Shown: in pieces, positions 34,022 to 45,700 of the stretch
Position numbering within the stretch: the first letter of the stretch is position 1
Layout of the letters: each line of letters opens with the position of its first letter
Source: Eucalyptus grandis
Lineage: Eukaryota > Streptophyta > Magnoliopsida > Myrtales > Myrtaceae
Reading direction: 5' to 3'
Length of the DNA stretch: 64,000 bases
Assembly: GCF_016545825.1 (NCBI RefSeq)
Contig: NC_052614.1
Coordinates: 32,265,669 to 32,329,668, forward strand
Position numbers and translations under genes: made by a program
The notes under the pieces: generated by a model
The model's input: only the letters and a program-made list of their open reading frames with translations
Databases searched by the model: none
What the model was told of the DNA's origin: nothing

Positions 34022-35835
34022 GTCACAATGATTGGCACAATAATTCTTAATTCTCTTATCACACTCCAGAACGTGTTTTGTGTCCCAGAATTCCGCTTCA
34101 ATCTCATATCAGTTTCTCGGGCTTGTGAAGAAAATTCATGTCGTGTCCTATTCAATCCTCATTATTGTCTATTTCAGGGCCTTTCGACTGGCAAATAGAT
34201 GGGCTTGGGTAGAAATTGGCAAGGGCTGTATTTTTGGACCAGTTTTTCCAATAATTTCAGTTCATCTTGTACTGAATTGAATAAACAATCATTGTGTAAC
34301 ATTACTACCAATGATAAGCTTTTTCTTAGTCATCGAAGATTGGGTCATTCCACTGCTTTTCCTTACCCCCAATGTTCAATTTGTCCTCTGGCAAAGCAAG
34401 CTCGTGTACCTTTTGAAAATAGCAAATCTCATGCAAAAAGTCTTTTTTCCCTAATCCATGCTGATGTTTGGGGGCCCTATCACACACCCAATCGTGATGG
34501 TTCTCGTTTCTTCCTAACAATTGTGGATGATTTTTCTCGTGCCACATGGGTATTTTTGATGCAATCAAAGAGTCAAGTTCTTTCTCATCTCAGAAATTTT
34601 CTCTCCCTCTCCAAAAATCAATTTGGGAAATCAATTCAACGTATTCGTACTGACAATGGAAGGGAATTCTTCAATAATGAATGTGCATTATTTCTATCTT
34701 CAAACGGAATTTTGCATGAGAATTCTTGCATCTATACCCCACAGCAAAATGGAATTGTCGAGCGTAAACACCGTCACCTATTAGAAGTAGCCCGTGCTCT
34801 TAAATTCCAAGCTTCCATTCCCGAGACTTTTTGGGGAGATTGTGTGGTCACTGCAACTTACCTAATCAATCGAATGCCAAGTCGTGTTCTCGACAAGAAG
34901 ACACCTTTTGAAATGATGTATGGAAAGAAACCAGAACTTCAACACTTGAGAGTTTTTGGTTGTTTATGCTATGTGACTACAGTGGGGCCGCGGGATAAAT
35001 TAAGTCCATGAGCTAGACGATGCATCTTTATGGGATATCCGAGTCTCACAAAAGGATATCGGGTTTTCGATCCGTCAAATGGGGATTTCTTTGTCAACAG
35101 GGATGTAATTTTCCATGAGAATATATTTCCTTTTGCTAAAGATTTATCTTTACACGATGGGACTGATAGGGGCATCGACACTCATCGTTTTTTATCTTAA
35201 GAAGATCTATCTCCTGGACAATCCTACATCATTGCACCTCCAGCATATTTGCCACAAGGTACGATTTCCTCTCCAACAGTAGCTGTGGATACTTCCAATA
35301 CACTGAATGAGGAGAGGGATACTTCTTCACCAATAACAGCATCTCCAGCATCAACTGAAGAATCACAAGTTTCTTCAGTACCTCCACAGAATAACCAACC
35401 ACGGTGATCCGAGTGTGCTAAGCGTCCACCCACATGGACAAAGGACTATGTTTTTGCGGCTACAAATTCTCAAGGTACTCGTTACCCTATCTCCTCATAT
35501 GTCTCTTTTCATCAGTTATCGTCAGATCATATGTGTTGCATTAGTCGTGTGTCTGAAGAAATAGAGTCATCCCATTATAATGAGGCAGTGAATGATCCAC
35601 GATGGCAAAAAGCCATGGAAACAGAATTGCATGCATTAATGGAGAATCATACATGGGACATTGTCCCTTTACCGCCTCATCGAAAACCGATTGGCTACAA
35701 GTGGGTCTACAAGATTAAATATAAAGCCGACGGGTCCGTAGAACGATATAAGGCTTGGTTGGTAGCCAAAGGCTTCACTCAACGAGAAGGTTTTGATTAC
35801 CATGAAACTTTCTCTCCAATAGCAAAAGATGTTAC
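34022..35835 (+). pseudogene. copia integrase and N-terminal reverse transcriptase
   Basis: Continues the copia polyprotein after the hAT insertion. Visible: FNLISVS; a GAG-pre-integrase / zinc region HRRLGHS...CSICPLAKQA (shortened between the His and Cys pairs); integrase core with HADVWGPY, RTDNGREF and NGIVERKHRH, giving D, D and E; TFWGDCVVTATYLINRMPS; then stops at 35009-35011, 35198 and 35405. The RT N-terminus starts near 35590: [21 protein letters not shown] and [27 protein letters not shown], up to SPIAKDVT where the solo LTR interrupts. Confidence 0.87.
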
Positions 35836-36589
35836 TGTCACGCCCCGATCCTCGGGCATGCACACACCCTTCTACTTGGTCGATTTTAAAATGCGATATC
35901 CCAGGACAATGTATCACCGACCCTTTCAATTATTATGCATATGCGGAAACAGTTATAAATCCCCAGACAATAAAACAATGGGATAGAAAAGCAAGGCCAT
36001 ATTTTCATATTGAAACTTATAACCAAACTTTTATACTAAACACAAACCACTTCATAACTATTCACATCAAAATTGGATTCTCAAAAGAAGATAGAATCTC
36101 AGCCCATCCGGGTCATACTCAAGATTCCTCTCAGTATTATCTTTTTCTTTCGAAAATCCTTCTCCTCAGGTTTCACCTTCGAGTTCTCCTTCTCATACTC
36201 CTCCTCAGCTCCTCATCGGGGTCCTGAAATGTTTTCCCCAAACTGGGATGAGACTACGTCTCAACGAGTTCTACCCCACTAAGCCTGATTAGTAAACCAT
36301 TATACTATAGGCTGCCTAAACACGCACAGGTGAGAGGACTTACCTTGGCCTCAGATCCCACCTGCAAGTCAGTACAATTCATAATAGGCACCCAAGCAAT
36401 CATATCACCGATCGAAGCATCGATCAAATCGACCTAGTCGATTATATGCCAACAAGACCACTCACGGTCATTTCCATTCAATCAATCAATACACAACATC
36501 AAATCAAAGCAATGATCAATCGACCTAGTCGATTTCATGTCAGCCTGACCATTTCCCAGTCATTCAAGCTATTGCTATTCAGTCTCAAC

Positions 36590-37140
36590 TGATAAAACCA
36601 ATCACCGAGCCACGTGCATTCTCCAAGGCGATATTGTTTATCACCGAGCCATGTGCATTCTCCAAGGTGATGGAACCGATCATCGAGCCACGTGCTCTTT
36701 AAAATGTCATTTTGAATCAGCGAGCCCACATGCATTCTCCAAGGTGATGCATCAAGTCACCGAGCCCACGTGTCTCTTCAAGATGCCAAATGTACTCATT
36801 GAGACCACGTGCATTCTCCGAGGTAATGCATCAAATTACCGAGCCCACGTGTCTCTTTCAAGATGCCATACTTAATCACCGAGTCACATGCATTCTCCAA
36901 GGCGACATACTTCGTCACCGAGCCATGTGCATTCTCCGAGGTGATATATACATTTAGTCACCGAGCCACATGCATTCTCCAAGGCGACATACTTCGTCAC
37001 CGAGCCATGTGCATTCTCCGAGGTGACATATCTAATCATCAAGCCCCGTGCATTCTCCAAGGCGACGTACGAATCATCGAGCCACGTGCATTCTCCGAAG
37101 CGATATACCAAATCACCGAGCCACGTGCTTTTCATGATGA
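36590..37140. repeat. G-box minisatellite in solo LTR (copy 1)
   Basis: Units of about 39-40 bp with GAGCCACGTGCATTCTCC and AAGGCGA/AGGTGAT. Exact CACGTG cores at 36611, 36689, 36767, 36806, 36846, 37083 and 37122; intermediate units carry decayed versions (CATGTG, CACATG, CCCGTG). Confidence 0.85.
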
Positions 37141-37239
37141 TTCATCCCATTTCTAAAGTAATTATCCACAACCTTAATCCGTACTCAATTTACCCAAATA
37201 ATCAATTTAGGAACATATCCTAAATATCTACAATTAAAT

Positions 37240-37720
37240 CAATTCAGCACAATTCAAAGCTCAAATAAATAAACAGACTGCGCCATGACAATCAGCATGA
37301 GATTTTGGTCGTCGGCCATCTCAAACTTCATTTCCGAAAAATAATTAATTAATTAATTAATTTCGAAAATTAATTATTAAATATTAAATATTCCGTTTAG
37401 CTCAAAATAAGGCCCAATTAAATAAACGGACTGCACCACGATTACCAGCATAAATTTCCGGTCACGGGCCATCCCAGTTGAATTTTCAGGAAATAAATAA
37501 ATAATTAATTATTTTCGAAAATTAATTAATTAATATTAAAAATTCAATTTAGCTCAAAATAAAGCCCAATTAAATAAACAAACTTCACCACAGTCATCAG
37601 CATAATATTCCGGTCACTAGCCATCTCAATTGAATTTTCGGAAAATAAATAATTAATTAATTTAATTCGGAAAATTAATATTTAAATACCAAAAATTCCA
37701 CTTAGGCCCGAAAAGCCTAA
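37240..37720. repeat. AT-rich about 130-bp repeats in solo LTR
   Basis: Three to four units with TTTAGCTCAAAATAAAGCCC, AATTAAATAAACGGACT, CCACG, CAGCATAA, TTCCGGTCACGGGCCATCCC, TTTTCGGAAAATAA, AATTAATTAATT. The same units occur at 42160-42790 in LTR copy 2. Confidence 0.75.
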
Positions 37721-38518
37721 TTGAAGCCCACTAAGGGTCGGGAAAATCCCGAGGCACTTCCAATAAATAATAGACCACGTCTACTTGCTAATTGCACAAT
37801 TAATTTGTCTAAATCGCATCACAATTGACTAATAATTGCTAATTTATTCTAATCTAACCACCTAAACATAATTAATTAAAACTAAACCAACCTTAAGCAT
37901 AATTAGCCAACTAATCCGGGATTAGTGAGATTACTCACCAAATCGCGCGCAAATCGGATCAATCCGATGGGGGCGACACGAGGAATGATTCTTCCCAAAG
38001 CACGACTCGGGTTCGGGGTCCGGAAACGGCCCAAAATGGCCCACGAACCAGCGGATACCCACTACGTGGGTTGCTGTTCTTGGCTGGCCGGAGCTAGTCC
38101 GGCGGTCGCCGAGGAGGTCAAGCGGTGGCCGGACGAAGCTGGGCGGTGGCCGGAGGCGGCTGGTCAGGGCGGAACCGAGCTGAGCAGGGGCGGAAGTCGC
38201 GCGGGGGAGGGGCGGCAACGAGTGACGGATGTGGGGTGGAGCGTGCGGCGTGCGCAGGCGGGCGTCGTGGGCACGAGCGGCGGGACGGCGGGGCGGTGGG
38301 GCGGCGACAGTCCTTGGCGAGCTGCTGCTTCTGTCCGCTGGCTTCACACGAGCAAATAGGAAGAAAAGGAGGACGGCGACGCTTGAGGTGTGTGAGGGAA
38401 GGGACGGACGGCAAATCGGTGGGGCGGTGCACGCGTGAACGGCGGGACAGCGACGGGCGGTGGAGCAGACGGTAGTCCGGCAAGCTGCTCTGGTCTTCGG
38501 TCTTCCGCTTCTGTTCGA

Positions 38519-38712
38519 ACAGTGAGGGAGAGAGAGAGTGTCGAGAGTGAGAGAGAAAAAGAGATAAGAGAGAGAAGAGAGAGAAAAGATAAGGGTTTGG
38601 GGGTTTGACGAGTCAAAAGGGAAGAGGAAGCCAATTTGAACTTGGCAAGAGTGTTCGGTGGGGGAGAGGGAAATCGCACGAGAGAAAAGAGGGAAGGAGA
38701 GAGAGAGAGAAA
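38519..38712. repeat. GA/CT-rich microsatellite in solo LTR
   Basis: Stretches of GAGAGA interspersed with AAGAGA; CT-rich on the minus strand, next to a GC-rich block at 38080-38480. A comparable block is at 43670-43830 in LTR copy 2. May be a promoter-type pyrimidine tract of the LTR. Confidence 0.65.
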
Positions 38713-39129
38713 AAGAAATAAATAATACCATTATTCAAATTTTCCTTTTCTCTTTCCCTTTCCCTTTCTATTTTCTTTTGGTCTTCAATTTTTCCTCCAA
38801 TAATTTCTTTATTGAAATTTCGGACTCGACAATAATTTGACGGACGATGAGACAGGATCCTAAAAATGAATTGTGACACTCTCGAATATTCGATTCCCGA
38901 AACCAAATTAAATTTCATGGTTAGAATCAATCAAACGCAATTTTAGTCCAATCCAACCAATTGAGTAGCTTTTAGAGATTTTACTGCAGATACATCCCTT
39001 AACGGCTTCACCCAATAGGTTAGTTAACTCGTGAGTGATCAGCTCAGAGAAAAAGGACCATAGGCACGTTGACGACATGCCCATTTCACTTTATTGAAAC
39101 GGGGTCCAATTTCAGGATGTCACAGTTAC

Positions 39130-40426
39130 AGTTTGCACCTTCTTGGCAATTGCTGCATTTCGTGATTGGTCATTGCACCAAATGGATGTCCACAATGCTT
39201 TCCTTCATGGTGATTTGGATGAGGAAATTTATATGGACATTCCACTGGGATTACGGAGACAGGGGGAGTCTAGAGTATGTCGTCTCCGCAAATCCTTATA
39301 TGGTCTCAAGCAGCCTTCTCGACAGTGGTATGCGAAGTTTATGGATGCACTTATAGGAGCAGGATTCTAACAGTCCAAACATGATTATGCCTTACTTACA
39401 TGGACAAAATGTATGTCGTCTATCTACTTGATGATATATGTCGATAACATACTTATTATGGGAAATGATGAATCTGTTGTGACAAGTCTCAAGAAGTATT
39501 TACATTCCACTTTCCATATTAAAGATTTGGGACTGCCTAAATATTTTCTTGGAATTGAGATAGCTCGTTCAAAGCAAGGGATTTCTCTTAGCCAACAGAA
39601 ATTTGTCTTAGAAATTATATCGGAGGTAGGTCTATTAGGATGCAAACCAACAGTTATTCCTATTGAGCAGAATATCAAGTTGACCACTACCGATTATGAT
39701 GTGAGTCTAGAATTTACAGATAATGACTCGTTACTCAAAGATCCATCAGGCTATCAAAGATTAGTCGGGAAACTTATCTATCTCACTATGACCAGACCAG
39801 ATATATGTTATGCGGTCCAGACACTGAGTCAGGGCATGCATAATCCAAAACAGTCCCATATGAATGATGCATTGAAAGTTGTGAGATATTTGAAGAAATG
39901 CCCAGCTTTTGGGATTCTCCTTTCTCGTGATTGCAACATGGAAATGACAGCCTAGTGTGATGCTGATTATGCGGCTTGTCCCATGAGTCGAAGATCGATT
40001 ACTGGTTTCTGCATCAAACTTGGAGAATCTTTACTTTCATGGAAGACAAAGAAACAATCCACTGTCTCTCTATCATCAGCTGAAGCTGAGTATCGATTCA
40101 TGGCCAAGACCGTGTGTGAAGTAGTTTGGTTACGAGGCTTACTTAAGGATCTCGGAGCACAAGTCAAGGGACCAACCTTACTGTTCTGTGATAATGATTC
40201 CGCACTTAAACTTGCGGCAAATCCAATAGTACATGAAAGAACAAAACACGTAGAAGTTGATTGCCACTTTACTCGAGAGAAGATTCAAGAAGGGATAATC
40301 AAAACAGCAGGAATCGGGACTACGGAACAGCCTGCAGATATATTCACCAAGCCCTTATGTCAATGGCAACATACATATCTTCTAAGCAAGCTAGGTGTCT
40401 TAGACATATACAAGCCACCAGCTTGA
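39130..40426 (+). pseudogene. copia reverse transcriptase (C-terminal part) and RNase H
   Basis: Resumes with TFLAIAAFRDWSLHQMDVHNAFLHG and IYMDIPLGL, SLYGLKQPSRQWYAKF, a stop near 39368, then the catalytic motif reading YVDNILIMG instead of YVDDxxI: the second catalytic Asp is Asn. LTMTRPDICYAVQTLSQ follows, then a stop at 39953-39955. RNase H: MSRRSITGFC, LLSWKTKKQSTVSLSSAEAE, TLLFCDNDSALKLAANP, KHVEVDCHF. It ends before a polypurine tract at 40423-40433. Inactive by stops and the active-site change. Confidence 0.88.
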
Positions 40427-40433
40427 GAGGGAG

Positions 40434-40680
40434 TATTGGAAGATATGCCAAAGATCTACCAGATTACGTTGGATATATCTTTGAGATTGTAATTGATTAT
40501 TTTTTATCAATCTAGGATTAGATCTGATATACTAGGATTAGATACGATATACTTCCTTTTTCATTGAACATCCTCTGTATTATTTAATTCTCTTTGTACA
40601 TTGAAACAATCAATGAAGTGCACAGAATACATTCTCTCTCATTCACGATATCCTTCGCGTTTCTTCTTTATTTTCTGACA
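40434..40680 (+). repeat. 3' LTR of the copia element
   Basis: 247 bp, starts TATTGGAAG (TG mutated to TA), ends TTTCTGACA, followed by target duplication CTCCC. Preceded by polypurine GAGAGGGAG. Confidence 0.93.
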
Positions 40681-40877
40681 CTCCCTGTAACTAGTCATGC
40701 CGTAGGAAAGATTGCTGGTTTCAGGAGGCAGCAAGCCATGCAGAGTCCTCTACGCGGTGCAGTGGCCCACTGTGCTTCTTGTTCTTCCTTGCCATAGTCC
40801 TTGGTAGATAAGGCGATCTCGGTGATGATATCGGCTGACATTAGCATAACGTAGATACTCTCTACGTGCTCTCTCCA
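40681..40877 (-). pseudogene. H+-ATPase remnant, copy A (5' part of penultimate exon)
   Basis: Minus strand reads [18 protein letters not shown], then shifted frames with HGLLPPETSNLSYG, matching the C-terminal domain of plant plasma-membrane H+-ATPases ([16 protein letters not shown]..., HGLQPPETTNLF). It joins to 10094-10145 when the copia nest is removed. Cut on the other side by the two-LTR element at CTCCA. Confidence 0.82.
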
Positions 40878-41744
40878 TGTCACGCCCCGATCCTCATGGC
40901 ACGCGCACATCCCTTATCTTTGGTCGATTTAAAATTTGCGATATCCCAGGACTATATATCGCCGACCCTTTCATTTATATATGCACATGCGGAAGCAGTC
41001 ATAAAATCCCCAGACAATAAAGCAATGGGATATACAAGTAGGACTAGGAAATTGAACCTGAAAACCAACACCCTTATGCTCATATACAAGCCATACTAAA
41101 TCGATTGGTTTCTACTCAAATTGATTTTATAACAATCGTCATCAGAATCCTACTCCGGATCATCCTCGGGGTCCTCCTCCACGTACTCTCCTTCGGGTTC
41201 CTCAACAGGGATCTCCTCATCAGATTCATGCTCTTTAGGCTCCTCATCCAAGTCCTGAAATGGTTATTCAATAACCACTGAGACAACGTCTCAGCAAGTT
41301 CTACCTCCTAAGACCCGATTAGTAAACTAATACACCTTAGGGCTGCCTATGCACAACATGAGTCGAGGACTTACCTTGGCCTCGCATTCCACCTGCATAT
41401 TAGTACGATTAAATAGGCACCCAAGCAATCCCATCACAGATCGAAGCATCGATCAAATCGACCTAGTCGATTACACGTCAACAAGACCACTCACGATCAT
41501 TTCCACTATTCCAACCAATTTACAACATCAATTCAAGGCAACGATCAATCGACCTAGTCGATTACGTATCAATCAACCATTCACCGATCATTCCATTAAA
41601 TCAATCAATCCACAACATCAATTCAAGACAACGATCAATTGACCTAGTCGATTACATATCAACAAGACCACTTCCGGTCATTTCAACTATTCCAATTCAA
41701 TTCCCAATTATGAATCACGGTCCTTAGGACACAACTTAATTATA

Positions 41745-42085
41745 GGTGGTAATCACGGCCCCACCGAGCAATTTTCTTAGATTTAGTGGCATCACGGCCC
41801 CACTCGGCAACTTTTAATATGTAGTGGCATCACGGCCCCACTCGGCAATATTATATGTAGTGGCATCACGGCCCCACTCGACAATGTTATATGTAGTGGC
41901 ATCACGGCCCCACTCGGCAATGTTATATGTAGTGGCATCACGGCCCCACTCGGCAACTTTCAATATGTAGTGGCATCACGGCCCCACTCGGCAATATTAT
42001 ATGTAGTGGCATCACGGCCCCACTCGGCAATGTTATATGTAGTGGCATCACGGCCCCACTCGACAATGTTATATGTAGTGGCATT
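41745..42085. repeat. 36-bp minisatellite in LTR copy 2
   Basis: Eight clear units of GTAGTGGCATCACGGCCCC, ACTCGGCAAT and GTTATAT, plus a degenerate first one. It lies where copies 1 and 3 carry the G-box array, just before the common CGATGCCCGG / CGACGCCCGG phrase. Confidence 0.9.
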
Positions 42086-42159
42086 ATCAACCGATGCCCG
42101 GTTATTCTTCAATTAATAACCAAAGATGATTCAATTTAGGAATAAATCCTAAAATCATT

Positions 42160-42790
42160 GATAAATCAATTTAGCACAAAATCAAGCTCAATTAAATAAA
42201 CAGACTGTACAACGACAATCAGCACGAAATTTCGGTCGCTGGCCATCCCAGTTGAATTTTCGGAAAATAAATAATTAAACAATTAATTCCGAAAATTAAA
42301 TAAATACATACAATAAATTCAATTTAGCATAATATAAAGCTCAATTAAATAAACGGAATGCACCACGATCATCAGCATAAAATTTGGGTCACTGACCATC
42401 TCATCCTTAATTTCCAAAAATAAATAATTAATTAATTAATTTCGAGGATTAAATAATTAATATTAAAAACTCAATTTAACTCAAAATAAAGCCCGATTAA
42501 ATAAATGGACTTCACCACGGTTATCAGCATAATTTTCCGGTCACGGGCCATCCCGATTGAATTTTCAGGAAATAATTAATTAATTAATTAATTTTGAAAA
42601 TTAAATAATTAATATTAAAAATTGAATTTAGCTCAAAAATAAAGCCCGATTAATTAAACGGACTTCACCACAGTCATCCACATAATATTCGGTTCCGGAC
42701 CATCTCCCTTGAATTTTCGGAAAATAAATAATTATTTAATTTAATTCCGAAAATTAATATTTAAATGCTTAAAAATCTCACTTAGGCCCG
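42160..42790. repeat. AT-rich about 130-bp repeats in LTR copy 2
   Basis: Four or five units with TTTAGC..AAAATAAAGC, AATTAAATAAACGGA, CACCACGATCATCAGCATAA, GGTCACTG/GGGCCATC, TTTTCGGAAAATAA and poly-AATT. Homologous to 37240-37720. Confidence 0.75.
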
Positions 42791-44184
42791 AATCGCCTAA
42801 TTAACACCCAATAAGGGACGGGAAAAATCCCAAGAAGAATCCCATAAATACTACAAGCAATTCTCTATCTAATTACACTAATTATTTCACTAATATGCAA
42901 TGAAATTAACTAATAATTGCTAATCCATTCAAATCTAACAACCTAATTACACTTAATTAACACTAATCAACCTTTAAGTGTAATTAGCAAACTAAGAAGG
43001 CATTAGTGAGTAAAACTCACTCAAAACGACGGGCTCGACGCGAGGATTGACTTTCCTCAAAGCGGGCCGAGCATCCGGGCTCGGGAAGGCGGCCAAAACG
43101 GGCCAAAACCCCTCTGTCATACCCATATTCTTACTCTCGGTTCACTGCTGGTTGGGGCCGAATTGAGGACTGAGATGGCGAGGCAAGGCTGGCGAAGGGC
43201 GAAGGGAGCTTCGACGGGTCGAGGTGACGACGCACGGTGGCCGGAGGTGGTCGGAGGGAGCTCCGATGGGTCTCTACCATCCCTCATGACCACCGAACAG
43301 CAGCTGGCTAGGCGGTCTGTGGACGGTAGCTCAACTGGACGGGGTGGTCGGCACGGTTGGGCGGTCCCGGAGCTGTGACGGTGCATGGCGTGAGGCGGCA
43401 ACAACGGCCTTAGCTCGAGATTTCGGTTCCGGTTGTGACAACAAGCTGCTGTCTCTGTTTTGCCCTTGCTGGTTCGAACGGCCGAGAGGGAGAGGAGGAG
43501 AGAGAAGGGCAGAGGGCATTCGAGCAGACGAGAGGGAGACGGACGACGGCGGTACTCTGGCACGACGGCGGCAGCAACTTCATCCCACAGCTCGCCGGTC
43601 GCTGCTTTTGCTTCTGTTTCCGTTTTGCTGGTTCGCACCAACAAGAGGAGGGAGAGAGGGTCGGTTACGAGAGAGAAGAGAGAAGAAGATAAGAGAGAGA
43701 GAGAGAGGATAAGTGTTGAAAAGTCAAAAAGTAGAAAAGAAAGGAGAAGCAAAGTTGAAGACAGCAAGGTATACGGTGGAGGGGCATTTCGCACGAGGGG
43801 GAAAAGGGAGAGAGAGAGAGAGAGAGCTTATGGGGAAAATGTGTTTGGCCAAAAGGGAAAAATAAATGGGAATAAATTCAAAAGAAAAGAATTTCCTCAA
43901 ATAGAAAATTCTTATTTCAATTTCTTTTGAATAAGCTCATAAATTCCAAAAGAATTTCATATTAGAATTCTTGATTCCCCTCTTGTATTTTTGCATCAAA
44001 TATCCCTCTTAATTTCTCTCAAATAACTCTTACAAAAATCAATTGATATCTCCATTATCAAATTGATTATTTTCTTCATCCAAGAATCCCTCATGCTTCT
44101 CAATTTCACAATCCTCGGCTTCAACTGAACGAAAACGGCCCTATTTATCCAGTCGAAATTAAAACCCGAAATCTGGATGTCACA

Positions 44185-44208
44185 ATTATGATACCACTTA
44201 AATGGGGA
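44185..44208 (-). promoter_or_regulatory. PBS-like remnant between LTR copies 2 and 3
   Basis: Minus strand contains TGGTATCATAAT, close to TGGTATCAGAGC of iMet PBS. It starts 12 bp after the end of LTR copy 3 when read on minus. On plus, the purine-rich AAATGGGGA directly precedes LTR copy 3 and could instead be a polypurine tract, so orientation is not fully settled. Confidence 0.55.
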
Positions 44209-44959
44209 TGTCACGCCCTGAACCTCGAGCGCGCGCACATCCCTCGGTGGTCGATAGAAATTTGCGACGTTCCCAGAACGCGTCGCCGACCCTTTTCATT
44301 TTATTGCACATGCGGAAGCAAATTAACTAATCCCCTGACAATAACATACTTAGGATAGAAAAGCAGCACAACCAATTTCAAATCAAATACACTTTTATAA
44401 ACACTTCAAGCTTATACAGAAGGTCTATGTCATAAAGAACTACTGAGCCACCTATGCTCCTGACCCTTCCGCTTCAAGCTCCTGGCTCTTCACACTATGG
44501 ACCTGAAAATGGTTATTCAATAACCAGTGAGATATAAATCTCAGCAAGTTCCACCCCTAAGCCCCGGTTAGTACACCAACTCAACTCGGGGTATCTATCC
44601 AGAACTACCCCACCACAAGCAACAACCAACAGTCGATTCGCATACAACCTTACCTGGTATGCCATACCCTACACTTTATAATTCAGCACGATACACGCAA
44701 TGCATATGACCATTAGATGATACATTTCATCAATCACATACGAGTCGCATCACAAGCGATCTCACCTGGCCATTGTCACACTCTGCACGTTATCGATTCA
44801 TGCGTGTGTGCCATAAACGATGTGATTCACTCACGCATATAATTAATGCATCAATTTAGATCGAGCTATCGATCAATCGACTCGTCGATTACATGTCAAC
44901 TCGACCTTGCCTCGGTCGCTTAATTGATACCGTACATTTCTCTCGTGATGGAATATCTA

Positions 44960-45395
44960 GTCGTCGAGCCTACATGCATTCTTCAAGACGACATACTTAT
45001 TCATTGAGCCCACGTGCATTCTCCAAGGTGATGCATCAGGTCACCGAGCCCACGTGTCTCTTTAAGATGCCATACTGAATCAGTGAGCCCACGTGCATTC
45101 TCCAAGGTGATGCATCAAGTCACCGAGCCCACGTGTCTCTTTAAGATGCCAAATGTACTCATTGAGACCACGTGCATTCTCCGAGGTAATGCATCAAATT
45201 ACCGAGCCCACGTGTCTCTTTAAAGATGCCAAATGTACTCATTGAGACCACGTGCATTCTCCGAGATAATGCATCAAATTACCGAGCCCACGTGTCTCTT
45301 TAAAGATGCCAAATGTACTCATTGAGACCACGTGCATTCTCCAAGGTGATAGACCAACTCACCGAGCCCACGTGCCTTCTCCGAGGTGATGTATA
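44960..45395. repeat. Ten-unit G-box minisatellite in LTR copy 3
   Basis: CACGTG cores at 45011, 45051, 45090, 45130, 45169, 45209, 45249, 45289, 45329 and 45369, so the spacing is 39 or 40 bp each time. Two alternating unit types: CCACGTGCATTCTCC and CCCACGTGTCTCTTTA. G-boxes are bound by plant bZIP and bHLH factors. Confidence 0.92.
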
Positions 45396-45595
45396 ACCTA
45401 CCATGGATCCACTATACACATTTTTGGCGTTGTAAACCGACGCCCGGTATTTTCTAATCAAAATACCTATATTTCACAATCACTCACACAATTACACAAG
45501 TCATCACTCAATTCATGCGGATGCCCATGCATTTACACATCCATTCACTTCATAAAATCAGCACACGTGAATTTTAGACATTTTTCGCATTCTGG

Positions 45596-45700
45596 ATGAA
45601 CAGTGCTCGTGAACAGTGCTCGGTGAACAGTACTCATGAACAGTAATCGTGAACAGTACATGTGAACAGTATCATGAATAGTGTCGCATGAACAGTAATT
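45596..45700. repeat. GTGAACAGT short tandem array in LTR copy 3
   Basis: Eight units of about 13 bp with TGAACAGT followed by GCTC, ACTC, AATC or similar. Found only in this LTR copy. Confidence 0.8.

Larger units (their letters stand above)
35836..39124 (-). mobile_element. Solo LTR of a gypsy-type element (LTR copy 1)
   Basis: 3,289 bp with ends TGTCACGCCCC and GGATGTCACA on plus, flanked by 5-bp GTTAC (35831-35835 and 39125-39129). It splits the copia RT, and removing it restores the frame (KDVT joined to TFLAIAAF). No internal domain is left, so it is a product of LTR-LTR recombination. Related to the LTRs at 40878-44184 and 44209-47555. The minus orientation is inferred from end sequences (TGTGACATCC...GGGGCGTGACA), common in Del/Tekay-like chromovirus LTRs. 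Confidence 0.88.
10146..40680 (+). mobile_element. Ty1/copia retrotransposon expanded to 30.5 kb by three nested insertions
   Basis: Bounded by matching 247-bp LTRs and flanked by a perfect 5-bp target duplication CTCCC (10141-10145 and 40681-40685). Domain order on the plus strand is LTR, PBS, gag, protease, integrase, reverse transcriptase, RNase H, polypurine tract, LTR, which is the copia order. Three later insertions were identified inside: a gypsy element (10457-25565), a hAT transposon (27557-34013) and a solo LTR (35836-39124). With these removed the element would be about 5.3 kb, normal for copia. It carries several stops and frameshifts and is not autonomous now. About a dozen differences between the LTRs by eye suggest an old insertion. 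Confidence 0.93.
40878..44184 (-). repeat. LTR copy 2
   Basis: 3,307 bp, starts TGTCACGCCCCG, ends CTGGATGTCACA on plus. Contains the CGGCCCCACTCGG array, AT-rich 130-bp repeats, a GC-rich block (43030-43620) and a GA-rich tract. ORFs within the GC-rich block lack any motif. Confidence 0.85.

Noticed and set aside
37931..38731. 266-codon minus ORF in the solo LTR, and similar ORFs at 43117-43930 and 46042-46656
   Set aside because: Low-complexity Ser/Pro/Arg-rich translations of GC-rich and GA-rich LTR segments, overlapping ORFs on the opposite strand, frames not conserved between LTR copies.
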